Shown: positions 1 to 9,185, counted from the first letter of the stretch. The stretch is DNA of 64,000 bases from Rhizobium sp. CIAT894 (GCF_000172795.2 NZ_CP020947.1:3810501-3874500); one strand, 5' to 3'. Notes: generated by a model not told the origin, from the sequence alone. Translations and numbers: made by a program.

Positions 1-621
<621 letters not shown>

Positions 622-875
622 TCACCCCTACCCGCAGCAAGGGCAAACCTAAGCATGGCGAAGGCCGCGATTCAAGCTTTAGTCTATTAGCCTTTGGCAT
701 CAAGACGACAATAAGACAATGCGAACGCGCCCATCAAATCAGCAGCTTAGCGACAAGCGCCGGAGCCCCGGCGCCATTTCCGCCGCAATTTGGCCGCCTG
801 ATACAGCCAAGCGTTGACTTGACGACCGTTCTGGCGGCAGAAACGACAAACATAAAGATTTTGACCGGGGCTGAT

Positions 876-1655
876 ATGACGAAACCGATCGTTGCCATTC
901 CTGCCGATATCCGCAGCTTCGACGGCGCGACCTGGCATGCCGTGCAGCATCAATATGTGAGTGCCGCGTTGAATGCAGCCGGCGTCATGGCCTTCATCGT
1001 CCCGGCCTTCGAGGCAGGCTACGACACCGACGCCATCCTCGACCGCGTCGACGGCCTCCTGGTTTCCGGCTCGGCCAGCAATGTGCATCCCTCCCTCTAC
1101 GGCGCCGAGGCCAATGACAAGGACGGCCCCTTCGACCCCGCCCGCGACGCCACCAGCCTGCCGCTCATCCGCCGCGCCATCGACCGCGCCATCCCATTGC
1201 TTGCCATCTGCCGCGGCATCCAGGAGCTGAACGTCGCGCTAGGCGGTTCGCTCGCAAGCGAGATCCAGGAGCAGCCTGGCATCTGGGACCATCGCCGGCC
1301 GGAAGGCGTCGACCGCGACGGCATGTACGCCATTCGCCAAAGCGTCCACATCAAGGAGGGATCCTGCATCGCGGGCATTCTCGGTTCGGGCGAAGTCCGC
1401 GTGAACTCCCTGCATCGCCAGGCGATCGCCCGCACCGCGCCCCGTCTGCAGGTGGAAGCGATCGCCGAGGACGGCACGGTGGAGGCCGTCTCCGTCATCG
1501 ACGCCAAGGCCTTTGCCGTCGGCGTGCAATGGCATCCGGAATACTGGGCCGAAACCGACAAGCCGTCGAATAAGCTGTTTGCCGCTTTCGGCGACGCCGT
1601 CCGCAGCCATGCCGCCTGCGAGCTGCCGGTCATCCCGGCGCAGGCGATCGCCTGA
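876..1655 (+). CDS. Gamma-glutamyl-gamma-aminobutyrate hydrolase family protein (PuuD-like, class I glutamine amidotransferase fold)
   Basis: A 259-residue cytoplasmic hydrolase of the peptidase C26 family. The nucleophile is Cys112 in AICRGIQ and the rest of the triad is His220 and Glu222 in QWHPE. PuuD-type enzymes release GABA from gamma-glutamyl-GABA in the putrescine pathway, but rhizobia carry several paralogues, so the exact substrate is uncertain. The frame is open 19 codons further upstream to a TTG at 819. The ATG at 876 is preferred because the protein then begins TKPIVAIPADIRS like its relatives and has a GGGG ribosome site about 5 nt upstream. It is transcribed alone, divergently from the TRAP gene. 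No other putrescine-pathway gene is adjacent. Confidence 0.85.
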   Translation: MTKPIVAIPADIRSFDGATWHAVQHQYVSAALNAAGVMAFIVPAFEAGYDTDAILDRVDGLLVSGSASNVHPSLYGAEANDKDGPFDPARDATSLPLIRRAIDRAIPLLAICRGIQELNVALGGSLASEIQEQPGIWDHRRPEGVDRDGMYAIRQSVHIKEGSCIAGILGSGEVRVNSLHRQAIARTAPRLQVEAIAEDGTVEAVSVIDAKAFAVGVQWHPEYWAETDKPSNKLFAAFGDAVRSHAACELPVIPAQAIA

Positions 1656-1704
1656 CGGCGCGACGCCGGCGCGCCATCAGGCTCGCTGAGCGTAGTTGGA
1701 ACGA

Positions 1705-2487
1705 TCAATGATGATCGTCGTCCTCGTCGTCATGCTCATGCTTGAGCCAGGTGCAAAGCTCGGCCGGCAGCAGTTTTTCATAGGCGTCGTCGCTGCCGAC
1801 GAATTTCCCGAGATCCTTGACGCTGACGAAGCCGACATTCGGAAATTCCTTCGCTGCGCTGCGCAGGAAATCGAAGCGCTCGTCACCAATGCCGACCATG
1901 ACGTAGTAGATCTGCGATTCGGCACGCTCGGCCTTTTGCAGCAGTTCCCAGGCCGCGTCCCGGTCGGCATTTTCGCCATCCGTGAGGAAATAGTTGATCG
2001 CCGGAATCCCCGAACGCGTCTCCTCGCCGAATGTGTCGCGGCTCATGCCGAAGATCATGCCGAGCAGGCCGCCGGCCGCCTCCTCTTCCATCAAACCGTA
2101 TGTCATCAGGTTCGAGCGGATGACCGGGCCGTAATCGGTGCCACCCCAGAGTACGGTTTTCAGCGCATTGTTGCCGATGATCTCGCGCTCGACGTAACCT
2201 TCGTAATTTTTCGCTGTGGCCGGCGCGATCGAAGCCATCTTCTCCTGGTTGGAAAACACCCAGGTATCAATGCGCCCGTCGTCATCGAAATAAAGAGCGA
2301 CGGGAAGAATACGCTCGAGCGCCGCCTGGACCGCCCCGGACTTGAAAAGGTCGCTCATCGAGCCCGAGACATCGATATTGAGGCCGACCTGCGCCGGAAT
2401 GCGCTCATGAATGCCTTGTTTCTGAAGGACGAAGCCGACACGGCGAACTTCTTCCTCGGGTTTGTGCAGCTTGAATGTCGTCATCAT
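1705..2487 (-). CDS. vWA domain protein of the TerF/TerY type, last gene of a Ter-like cluster
   Basis: 260 residues forming one von Willebrand A domain with a complete metal-ion-dependent adhesion site: DVSGS at 39-43, Thr117 in GGTDYG and Asp170 in LTDGEN. It has no signal peptide and should be cytoplasmic. The C-terminus ends in an Asp/His-rich tail (residues 248-260, KHEHDDEDDDHH). Its first residues (TTFKLHK) resemble those of the TerD-like protein in the same cluster (ATFKLNK). The start codon overlaps the stop of the upstream gene in an ATGATGA arrangement and has a GGAGG site, so translation is probably coupled. Predicted tellurium-resistance systems often pair such vWA proteins with TerD. 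A link to this stress response is inferred from context. Confidence 0.8.
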   Translation of the reverse strand: MMTTFKLHKPEEEVRRVGFVLQKQGIHERIPAQVGLNIDVSGSMSDLFKSGAVQAALERILPVALYFDDDGRIDTWVFSNQEKMASIAPATAKNYEGYVEREIIGNNALKTVLWGGTDYGPVIRSNLMTYGLMEEEAAGGLLGMIFGMSRDTFGEETRSGIPAINYFLTDGENADRDAAWELLQKAERAESQIYYVMVGIGDERFDFLRSAAKEFPNVGFVSVKDLGKFVGSDDAYEKLLPAELCTWLKHEHDDEDDDHH

Positions 2488-3521
2488 CGTCCCTCCGGTC
2501 TGAGTTTTCCAAGAATGCGCGCATGGATGTCGCGAAGCAGCGATCCGGTGCCGGCCTGCGCCGCTGATTGCGGGCTTCGGGCCGCCGTCAGTGCAGCGGA
2601 ATAGGCCGCATGCCAGGCAGGCAGTTCCTCGTGCAACAAGCCGTCCCCAGCATGCCCGAGTGCATCCACGTGCCGTGCAAGCGCGGCAACGGTGTGCATG
2701 CTCATCTCGATCGTTGCCTTCGTGGCGGAAAGGCTGGCAATTCTCGTCTCGATCGCTTCGGCCTGCGAGGCGTAGTGTGCCTGCCGCTCGCGATCGGAAA
2801 GCTGAACTCCGCCGGCGTATTCGACCAGGAAACGCGCCGCCAGGATATGCGCGGCGAGATCGCGATCGAGTGCCGCATAGGCCTTGCCGACGGCGCGAAG
2901 CCTCTTTGCGACGGCGGCGATTTCCGGCGCAAGCACGTCGAGTTCTTGCGCCAGCGTCTGCACGCCGGGATAAAGCTGCAAGAAGAGGCTGTCGGGATCG
3001 CGCGGCGCCGCCAGCGCCTTGATTGCCTTCAAGACGCGGCCGCGAACGGCAAATACACGGTCCGGATCGAGATCGCCGAGACGCTGGAGCAGCTCGGCGC
3101 CAAGACGCCTTCCCCTTGCCAGCGCTTCACTGTCGGCAAGCGCGAGTTCGCTTTCGGCAAGCCTGCCATGCTCTGTCTGCAGGCGCGCGCCGAAACGCAC
3201 GACATCGTCGAAATAGTGATCGTCGAGATTGGTGCCGTCGACGATGCGCAGCGCCGCCGCCGCGACCGATACGGCAGCGCCGGCATCGATCTTCAGCAGC
3301 GTCTCCACGCTGCAGGGAATACGCCGACGAACTTCCCCGGCGCCGAGAACCCGCGGCTTGTCGCCCTTGGGCGTCGGCGGGCGCGGCGAACCGAACAGGA
3401 CTTTCGGCTGGGTGAACTGCCGGGAAGGCTCGGCAGCGTCAGGCGAGGCGCCTTCAGGAAAAAGCACCTTGGGCAAGCGCCCTGGCTCCTTGTCAGGCGG
3501 TCCATCTGCCTTGCCGTTCAT
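2484..3521 (-). CDS. Unrecognised 345-residue protein inside the Ter-like cluster
   Basis: I do not recognise this family. The first 65 residues are Pro-rich and carry three copies of a short motif: PKVLF at 17-21, PKVLF at 39-43 and PRVLG at 56-60. The rest (about 70-345) is Ala/Leu/Arg/Glu-rich and looks all-helical, with coiled-coil-like stretches and no membrane segment or signal. The frame is open to 3617, but that would run into the upstream TerD gene. The ATG at 3521 has a GGAG site 9 nt upstream and begins 16 nt after the TerD stop, so I use it. The tight packing between TerD and vWA genes suggests a part of the same machinery. No function can be assigned. Confidence 0.75.
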   Translation of the reverse strand: MNGKADGPPDKEPGRLPKVLFPEGASPDAAEPSRQFTQPKVLFGSPRPPTPKGDKPRVLGAGEVRRRIPCSVETLLKIDAGAAVSVAAAALRIVDGTNLDDHYFDDVVRFGARLQTEHGRLAESELALADSEALARGRRLGAELLQRLGDLDPDRVFAVRGRVLKAIKALAAPRDPDSLFLQLYPGVQTLAQELDVLAPEIAAVAKRLRAVGKAYAALDRDLAAHILAARFLVEYAGGVQLSDRERQAHYASQAEAIETRIASLSATKATIEMSMHTVAALARHVDALGHAGDGLLHEELPAWHAAYSAALTAARSPQSAAQAGTGSLLRDIHARILGKLRPEGR

Positions 3522-3537
3522 CGAACGAGGCTCCGGT

Positions 3538-4245
3538 TCAGCCGAAATAGGCTTGGATGACGTCACCAAGCCCGGCATTCGAGCCTGCACCGACCGCATG
3601 GAACCGCCAGGATCCATCCGGCTGTTTCAGGAAGGAAGCCACCTGGATCGTCGTCTTGCCGGCAAATTCGGCGGTGAGCTGATAGCGGCAAAGCTCGTCG
3701 TCCATCGCGTCGCAAACCTCGATATAGGCGTTCTTGACCTTGCCGAAGTCCTGTTTCTTGCGCTCGGCGTCATGGATCGTCGCCCACACGGCAAGCTCGC
3801 AAACCTCGTCCGGCAGCTTCGCCAGCACGATCTTGAACTCCTCGCGAAAACCCTCGTCATGGTGACCGCCTCCATGATCGTCGTCGTCGCCGTCCTCGTC
3901 GGCTTCCGGCCTTTTCACCAGGCCGCCGCGCCCGGTCCGGTCGTCGCGTTCGTGCCACATCGAGCCGTCGTCGGTCTGGAAGGAACCGTCGGCATTCTTG
4001 GTGAGGGACCCTTCCGGATTGCCGGAACTGCGCACGAAAGCATAGCAGAGCGCATGCGAGCCTTCATTGTAGAGCCGCGCGCGGTTCGCATCGCCACCGG
4101 GATGAACCAGCGCAAAACAATGCACGTCGAGATCGAAGGCCGGTCCCGAGCCTTCGGGCGGATCCCAGACAAGTCCCGAATGGACGAGCTGGATCTCCTT
4201 CTGGATCTGGAATGACTGCCCCTTGTTGAGCTTGAAGGTTGCCAT
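3538..4245 (-). CDS. TerD family protein with an acidic/His-rich insertion
   Basis: 235 residues of TerD/TerX type: MATFKLNKGQ opening, the WDPPEGSGPAFDLDVHCF segment with the DLD calcium-binding element at 38-40, and a second half (ATIHDAERKKQDFGKVKNAY) typical of the beta-sandwich fold. TerD proteins bind calcium and take part in resistance to tellurite and other stresses. Unusual here is an insertion at residues 114-131 that is nearly all Asp, Glu, Gly and His, absent from ordinary TerD proteins as I know them. It may bind metal. The gene lies 22 nt downstream of telA and 16 nt upstream of the unknown 345-residue gene, so the four genes probably form one operon. Confidence 0.88.
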   Translation of the reverse strand: MATFKLNKGQSFQIQKEIQLVHSGLVWDPPEGSGPAFDLDVHCFALVHPGGDANRARLYNEGSHALCYAFVRSSGNPEGSLTKNADGSFQTDDGSMWHERDDRTGRGGLVKRPEADEDGDDDDHGGGHHDEGFREEFKIVLAKLPDEVCELAVWATIHDAERKKQDFGKVKNAYIEVCDAMDDELCRYQLTAEFAGKTTIQVASFLKQPDGSWRFHAVGAGSNAGLGDVIQAYFG

Positions 4246-4267
4246 GCGCTGTCTTTCTCCTGAAGTC

Positions 4268-5443
4268 TCAGATCGGGCGATCGGTCACAATTTGTCGGGC
4301 TTGTTCGAGCTTGGTGCGGGCAGCGGCATAACGTTCCTTGTTTCGCTCGCCTTCGGCAACCACCTTGTCGGCGATATCGCGCAGCCGCTGCGCGGTGCCG
4401 AGCACCAGATCGGCATCGGCAAGGCGGGTCTCGCCAGCTGCCTTGACCGAGTTGACCGAAACATCCTCCAACACCTGAGACCCATATTGCTGCAGCGACG
4501 CGCGCAGTTCACGCCGCATGGCGTTCATCTGCTGGATCGACTGCATCTGGAAGAGCGCGTGCAACCGGATCAGGATCGATTTGATGTCGTTGAATTCCGC
4601 ATTGGCCGAAGTGACCGTATCCGCAAGGGTCGCAAGCGCTGCACCCCGGGCAATACCGATCGAATCGAGATCGGCCGGCGCCTTGGCATAGGCGGTCTCG
4701 AGAACGAGAACCCGGTTCTGGAAGATGTCGAGCTTCTGCGAGAAGTCACGGGCTTCCTGGACTTTGAGCGGATCGCCGGAGGCAGCCTCTTGCGTCAACC
4801 GGTCGAGCTCGCGGCCGGCATCGGCAAGGATGCGTCTTCCGGCTTCGACGAAAACACCAAGAGACACGATCGTATCGCGGTATCCCTCCGCCAGCGTGCT
4901 CATGCGCGACACTTCAAGGATGAGCTTGCCGCTCTCCTCCGCGATCTCAGCCTCCATCGGCCTGACGAGGTCGCCGAGCGATTTGGCCTTGCTCTGCAGC
5001 ATGCCGCGAACCTCGTCGGTCACCGTCTTGAGACGCTTGGCGGGGTCGCCGAGGCCGACGGCCATCAACAGGCGTTCGAGGAAATTGCCCTTCAGCTTCT
5101 CACGGATGCTTGCTTCGAGCCCTTTGAGATCGGCGTCATTGATGCCGTCCCGGATCGTCCGGAACAATTCGAACAGCACCGGCGACTGCGCATTGGTGAT
5201 CTGAGAAAGGATGGCGTCGAGCTTGGCGCCGAAACCGCCGATGGCTTCCTGGCCGAAGGTGATCAGATTTTGCGGCTCGATCGTTGCCAGTCTGTACCGT
5301 TCTGCGAGATCGACGACCTCGCCGGCTTTGGCAGGCGGAAGAACGACCGTCACGACGGCCGGCAAGCCACCGGTGGAAAGCGTGGGCATCAGACCCTGGC
5401 TCGTTTCGAGGGTCTTCGTGTCCGACGCATTTGACTCCGACAT
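4268..5443 (-). CDS. telA: TelA-type toxic anion resistance protein
   Basis: 391 residues, all helical, without signal or membrane segment. The middle and C-terminal parts (DIFQNRVLVLETAYAKAP, then the QMQSIQQMNAMRRELRASL-like segment) fit the TelA/KlaA family, associated with tellurite and other toxic anion resistance. The biochemical role of this family is not established. The N-terminal Ser/Thr-rich 30 residues look disordered. The start at 5443 has a GGGGGA ribosome site. It is the first gene of the cluster telA - terD - unknown - vWA, read leftwards with gaps of 22 nt or less. Confidence 0.85.
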   Translation of the reverse strand: MSESNASDTKTLETSQGLMPTLSTGGLPAVVTVVLPPAKAGEVVDLAERYRLATIEPQNLITFGQEAIGGFGAKLDAILSQITNAQSPVLFELFRTIRDGINDADLKGLEASIREKLKGNFLERLLMAVGLGDPAKRLKTVTDEVRGMLQSKAKSLGDLVRPMEAEIAEESGKLILEVSRMSTLAEGYRDTIVSLGVFVEAGRRILADAGRELDRLTQEAASGDPLKVQEARDFSQKLDIFQNRVLVLETAYAKAPADLDSIGIARGAALATLADTVTSANAEFNDIKSILIRLHALFQMQSIQQMNAMRRELRASLQQYGSQVLEDVSVNSVKAAGETRLADADLVLGTAQRLRDIADKVVAEGERNKERYAAARTKLEQARQIVTDRPI

Positions 5444-5470
5444 GCCGTCAATCCCCCTTTGTTCGGCCCT

Positions 5471-5656
5471 TTATTCCGCTGCCTGCCGGCGCAATCCCAA
5501 AGCGCACGGAAAGGTTGAGAATCTTGGTTGCAAAATCGGCGAGAATGTAACCGAAGGCATCGCGCTGGGCAACATATCGTCCAGGAACAACAGTCGATTG
5601 ACGGCGCCGGTATAGAGGCCGGGGACCTGGCGCATCTCGCAAAAATCAACGTCCAT
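5471..5656 (-). CDS. Small uncertain ORF (61 residues) upstream of telA
   Basis: An ATG-initiated ORF lies between the 2-hydroxyacid dehydrogenase stop (10 nt before it) and telA (27 nt after it), all on the same strand. Its translation (MDVDFCEMRQVPGLYTGAVN and onward) matches nothing I recognise and has no strong ribosome site. It may be a real small protein, a fragment of a lost gene, or chance, in which case it is only the telA upstream region. Other frames here are open too, which weakens the case. Confidence 0.2.
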   Translation of the reverse strand: MDVDFCEMRQVPGLYTGAVNRLLFLDDMLPSAMPSVTFSPILQPRFSTFPCALGLRRQAAE

Positions 5657-5665
5657 GCGGCGCGC

Positions 5666-6622
5666 CTAGCTCTTTTGCGGTGTCTCCGGCACCGGCGTCA
5701 GCGCGGTCCCCTTTTCGAACCAGGCAATGAGATTGTCGGCGACGAGATCGGCCATGGCGTTGCGGGTCGGCACCGACGCGGAGGCAACGTGCGGCAGGAG
5801 CACCGCATTGGCAGGTTCCAGCAGGCCGGCCGGCACGGTCGGCTCGTCATAGAAAACGTCGAGGCCGGCTGCTCCGAGCGCGCCGGAGGCAAGGGCGGCA
5901 CCGAGCGCCTCCTCATCCACCGTCCAGCCGCGACCGACATTGATGAGAATGCCGTCCGGGCCGAGTGCTGCCAGAATATCGGCATCGATCGTCTTATGCG
6001 TCTGCGGCGTCTTCGGAACGATGGCAATCAGCGTATCCACCGCTTCCGCCAGCCCCTTCAGCGTCGGATGATAATCATAGGGTGCATCGGCATGGCGCGA
6101 CCGCGTGTGATAGCTGATCTTCACCTTGAAAGGCTCCAGCCGCTTGGCGATTTCAAGGCCGATGCGGCCGAGGCCGTAGAGCCCGATATGGCGGCCCTTG
6201 AGCGAGTAGCGCGACAGCGGATAGGCCGTGCCCGGCTTCCAGTTGCCGGCACGCAGCCAGGCCTCGGCCCGCGGCAATTCGCGGATCGTGTTCAGGAGCA
6301 GGCCGATCGCCGTATCGGCAACCTCGTCGTTCAACACGTCGGGCGTATTGGTGACGACGATACCTTTTTCGGCGGCGCGCTTCACATCCATACCGTCATA
6401 ACCGACGCCGAAGCTGGCGATCACCTCGACGTCAGGCAGCTGATTCATCCAGGCGCCGGGAAAGGCACCGGAGACGGCGACGCCGCGGATGCGGCCGGCG
6501 GTCTCACCGTCGAGCGCAAGCCTCTCCGCGCGCGGGACGGCGATAATCTCGAAGCGATCCTTCAGCCTTTCGAGAACACGCTCGTGTATCTTCCCGGGAA
6601 CGAGAATGGCGATGCGGGACAT
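5666..6622 (-). CDS. D-isomer-specific 2-hydroxyacid dehydrogenase (glyoxylate/hydroxypyruvate reductase type)
   Basis: 318 residues. The Rossmann motif GLYGLGRIG sits near 147-155 and the catalytic trio is Arg231 (NVGRGW), Glu260 (DEPTVP) and His278 (LLPHVASAS). Such enzymes reduce 2-oxoacids such as glyoxylate or hydroxypyruvate with NAD(P)H in the cytoplasm. The N-terminal substrate domain and total length are normal for the GhrB/GyaR-like branch. The gene lies 34 nt downstream of a LacI-type regulator on the same strand, suggesting co-transcription and control by it. The exact substrate cannot be read from the sequence. Confidence 0.9.
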   Translation of the reverse strand: MSRIAILVPGKIHERVLERLKDRFEIIAVPRAERLALDGETAGRIRGVAVSGAFPGAWMNQLPDVEVIASFGVGYDGMDVKRAAEKGIVVTNTPDVLNDEVADTAIGLLLNTIRELPRAEAWLRAGNWKPGTAYPLSRYSLKGRHIGLYGLGRIGLEIAKRLEPFKVKISYHTRSRHADAPYDYHPTLKGLAEAVDTLIAIVPKTPQTHKTIDADILAALGPDGILINVGRGWTVDEEALGAALASGALGAAGLDVFYDEPTVPAGLLEPANAVLLPHVASASVPTRNAMADLVADNLIAWFEKGTALTPVPETPQKS

Positions 6623-6656
6623 GGCTTTTCCTCTTGGGGCGCGGCGGCGCCTGGGT

Positions 6657-7679
6657 TCAGGCGCGGGGCCGATGGGGGCTGGTGGACTGGCGAATGCGCA
6701 TTTCGGGTTTGATCAGATGCATACCGTCGGGCTCGTGGCTGCCGGCAAGGCGATCGAGCAGCGCCCGGGCGGCAAGGCGCCCGACCTCGGCCTGGCCGTT
6801 CCAGACGGTCGTCAGTGCCGGCGTGGCGATCGATGCCTCCTCGAGATCGTCATAACCGGTGACGGAAATGTCGCGTCCCGGCATCAGGCCGGCGCGCGAA
6901 ATGCCGTTCATCAGCCCGATCGCCACGAGATCGTTCCAGCAAACGGCGGCCGTCGGCTTCTGCGGCAGCGACAGGAAATGCACGGCGGCCTCAAAGCCGC
7001 CCTGTTTCGAGCGCGGGCCGGGAATGCGCAGGTTCGGATCGACCTCGATGCCGGCCTTGCGCAACGCGTTGACATAACCCTGGTAGCGGTCGCGGCCGGT
7101 CGAGGTCTGGTCGGTGCCGCCGATCATCGCAATCGAGCGGTGGCCGAGGCCGATCAAGTGGTTGGTGGCAAGCGAGATGCCATAGCTGTCGTCGCCGCGA
7201 TAGGTCGGCAGATCCTGCCCTTCCATCGAGCGGGCGACGAGGATCGCCGGCATGCCATTCTCTTCCGCCAGTTGCACGTCCTCCGGCGGCGTGCCGATCG
7301 CCGGCGACATGATGACGCCGTCGCCGCCGAGCTGCAGCAGCGTCTCGATGAAGGTGCGCTGTTTCTCGACATTGTCGTAGTGATTGGAAAGGATGAAGGT
7401 GTGGCGGCTGCGATCGAGCTCGCTTTCGATCGCCTTCAGGATCTCGCCGTAGAAGGGGTTCATGATGTCGTGCACGACGACGCCGATAATGCCGGAGCGC
7501 GAAGTGCGAAGGCTGGCGGCGCGGCGATTGTAGATATAGCCGAGCGCGCGCGCCTGTTCCTTGATCTTTTCCCTTGTATTGCCGGCGACGAGCGGGCTGT
7601 CGCGTAAGGCAAGCGATACGGTCGCCGTTGAAATGCCGAGCGTTTCGGCGATCGTCGAAAGCTTGATCTTCTGGACCAC
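6657..7679 (-). CDS. LacI family transcriptional regulator
   Basis: 340 residues: LacI helix-turn-helix at the N-terminus (LSTIAETLGISTATVSLALR) followed by a periplasmic-binding-protein-like effector domain (SGIIGVVVHDIMNPFYGEIL through TGYDDLEEASIATPALTTV). The frame is open to a TTG at 7712, but a GTG at 7679 is preceded by GGAGGAGG at close spacing and gives the usual LacI N-terminus, so I use the GTG. It is probably co-transcribed with the downstream dehydrogenase gene. The AT-rich stretch upstream holds a perfect palindrome that may be its own operator. Confidence 0.9.
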   Translation of the reverse strand: MVQKIKLSTIAETLGISTATVSLALRDSPLVAGNTREKIKEQARALGYIYNRRAASLRTSRSGIIGVVVHDIMNPFYGEILKAIESELDRSRHTFILSNHYDNVEKQRTFIETLLQLGGDGVIMSPAIGTPPEDVQLAEENGMPAILVARSMEGQDLPTYRGDDSYGISLATNHLIGLGHRSIAMIGGTDQTSTGRDRYQGYVNALRKAGIEVDPNLRIPGPRSKQGGFEAAVHFLSLPQKPTAAVCWNDLVAIGLMNGISRAGLMPGRDISVTGYDDLEEASIATPALTTVWNGQAEVGRLAARALLDRLAGSHEPDGMHLIKPEMRIRQSTSPHRPRA

Positions 7680-7748
7680 GTGTCCTCCTCCAGGCAGCAC
7701 GCAAGACAGCAAGACCGCACCGGCAAACCGGCGCGGCCCCTTAAAATG

Positions 7749-7758
7749 TTTAATTAAA
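7749..7758. promoter_or_regulatory. AT-rich palindrome upstream of the LacI gene
   Basis: TTTAATTAAA is a perfect 10-bp palindrome inside an AT-rich block (7741-7766) between the LacI start and the convergent end of the MarR gene. Its position about 70 nt upstream of the LacI start suits an autoregulatory operator or promoter. LacI operators usually have a central CG, which this lacks, so the assignment is weak. Confidence 0.3.
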
Positions 7759-7798
7759 AGATTTAACCGGCGGAAGCAATTCGTCTTTCAGGGAAATT

Positions 7799-8311
7799 TC
7801 AGTCTTCATCCGGTTCCTCGATATGAAGGGCCTCGGCCTGCAGATTGCCGTCGATCGCCTTCAGCAGCCGGACGAGATTGCGGATTTCCTTGTCGGAGAA
7901 TTCCAGCGTCGCCAGCCTGTCGCAGGCCGAGGCCGCCATTTCGATTGCCTGCACGCTGCCGCGGCCAAGTTCGGTGAGATAGACCTTGGTGAGGCGCGCA
8001 TCCTCGGCATCGGGCTTGCGCTCGAGGAAACCCTGCGCCTCCATGCGGCCGATCGTGCGCGTCATCGTCGGCGCCTTGACGCCGAGCTTCTGGGCAAGGC
8101 CGCCGGCCGTCATGCCGTCGCTTTCGGCGAGCGAAAGAATGACGCCGTCCTGGCCGGCATAGAGGCCGCTTTCGAGCAGGTTGCGCGAAAGCACCGTACG
8201 CATGGAACGAGCCGCCTGGGTCAGCGCCGGAGAGAGGTCGACGAGCGTATACTCGGTCTGGTCCTTCTTCTTGGACTTGTTCTTTTTGCCGTCCTTGTGC
8301 TTCTTTCCCAT
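7799..8311 (-). CDS. MarR family transcriptional regulator
   Basis: 170 residues. The first 20 are strikingly Lys-rich (GKKHKDGKKNKSKKK), then comes a winged-helix MarR domain (LAQKLGVKAPTMTRTIGRMEAQGFLERKP with the DARLTKVYLT wing). The frame continues upstream to 8389, but ATG 8311 has AAAGGG at good spacing and a Lys-rich start follows. A second ATG at 8317 is nearly as good. It is transcribed divergently from the creatininase-family gene, whose promoter it may control. The ligand is unknown. The basic N-terminal tail may add non-specific DNA contacts. Confidence 0.85.
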   Translation of the reverse strand: MGKKHKDGKKNKSKKKDQTEYTLVDLSPALTQAARSMRTVLSRNLLESGLYAGQDGVILSLAESDGMTAGGLAQKLGVKAPTMTRTIGRMEAQGFLERKPDAEDARLTKVYLTELGRGSVQAIEMAASACDRLATLEFSDKEIRNLVRLLKAIDGNLQAEALHIEEPDED

Positions 8312-8396
8312 AGCCATCCCTTTGATCTTTAAGCCCTGGCGCCGCTGCGATATGACATTGCCCAGGATCTCGTCATAAACAAGAGGCAACGACCGG

Positions 8397-9185
8397 ATGA
8401 TGACGCCTTCGCCCCGCTTCGAAGACAGCGACCCGGCCTCTGCTCCCGGCGCGCACCGCCCGATCGCCGTGCTGCCGCTCGGCGCCCATGAACAGCACGG
8501 CCCTCACCTGCCCTTCGAAACCGACACTCTCATTGTCGAAGGCATCGCCGGACGATTGAAGACGGCCTTATCAGCCGGCCTGCCGGTCACCTTTCTGCCC
8601 GCCGAATCCGTCGGCTATTCCATAGAGCACATGGATGTTGAAGGAACGAAGACGCTCGCTTTCGACGAAGCGGTCAGCCGCTGGCTCGGCATCGCCGAGC
8701 GGCTGGCGAGGCAAGATGTCCGTAAATTGGTGATGCTGAACGCCCATGGCGGCAATTCGCCCCTGATGACGATCGTCGCCACCGAGGCGCGGATCCGCTT
8801 TGCCATGCTGGCGGTGGCGACGAGCTGGACCCGCTTCGGCCTGCCCGATGGCTTGATCCCGCCGGAGGAAAAGGCGATCGGCATTCACGGCGGCGATATC
8901 GAGACCTCGGTGATGCTGGCGCTTCATCCGGATAAAGTCGATATGGCGAAGGCGGCGGATTTCCCGTCGCGACAAACGGAATTCACCACCCGCTTCAAGC
9001 ACCTGCGCGCCTACGGGCCGCATGCCTTCGGCTGGAAGATGGCTGATCTCAATCCGCAAGGCGCGGCGGGCAACGCCGCGGCTGCGACGGCTGAAAAGGG
9101 CGAGGCGCTGATTGCGCATGCGGTGAATGGGCTGGTGGAACTGCTGAAGGATGTCGATGCCTTCGACGTCACGCAACTGCGATAA
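8397..9185 (+). CDS. Creatininase family protein (metal-dependent amidohydrolase)
   Basis: 262 residues of the creatininase/MftE fold. Likely metal ligands are Glu32, His34 and Asp43 in the HEQHGPHLPFETDT block, with NAHGGN at 115-120 and Glu169 in GGDIETS. The family includes creatinine amidohydrolase, formamide hydrolases of riboflavin/deazaflavin synthesis and MftE peptidases, so the substrate is open. It has two adjacent ATG codons (8397, 8400) with a GAGG site. It is a single-gene unit divergent from the MarR regulator. Confidence 0.82.
   Translation: MMTPSPRFEDSDPASAPGAHRPIAVLPLGAHEQHGPHLPFETDTLIVEGIAGRLKTALSAGLPVTFLPAESVGYSIEHMDVEGTKTLAFDEAVSRWLGIAERLARQDVRKLVMLNAHGGNSPLMTIVATEARIRFAMLAVATSWTRFGLPDGLIPPEEKAIGIHGGDIETSVMLALHPDKVDMAKAADFPSRQTEFTTRFKHLRAYGPHAFGWKMADLNPQGAAGNAAAATAEKGEALIAHAVNGLVELLKDVDAFDVTQLR

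Noticed and set aside
5528..6712. A 394-codon plus-strand frame opposite the 2-hydroxyacid dehydrogenase
   Set aside because: Antisense shadow. The minus strand holds all catalytic residues of the dehydrogenase.
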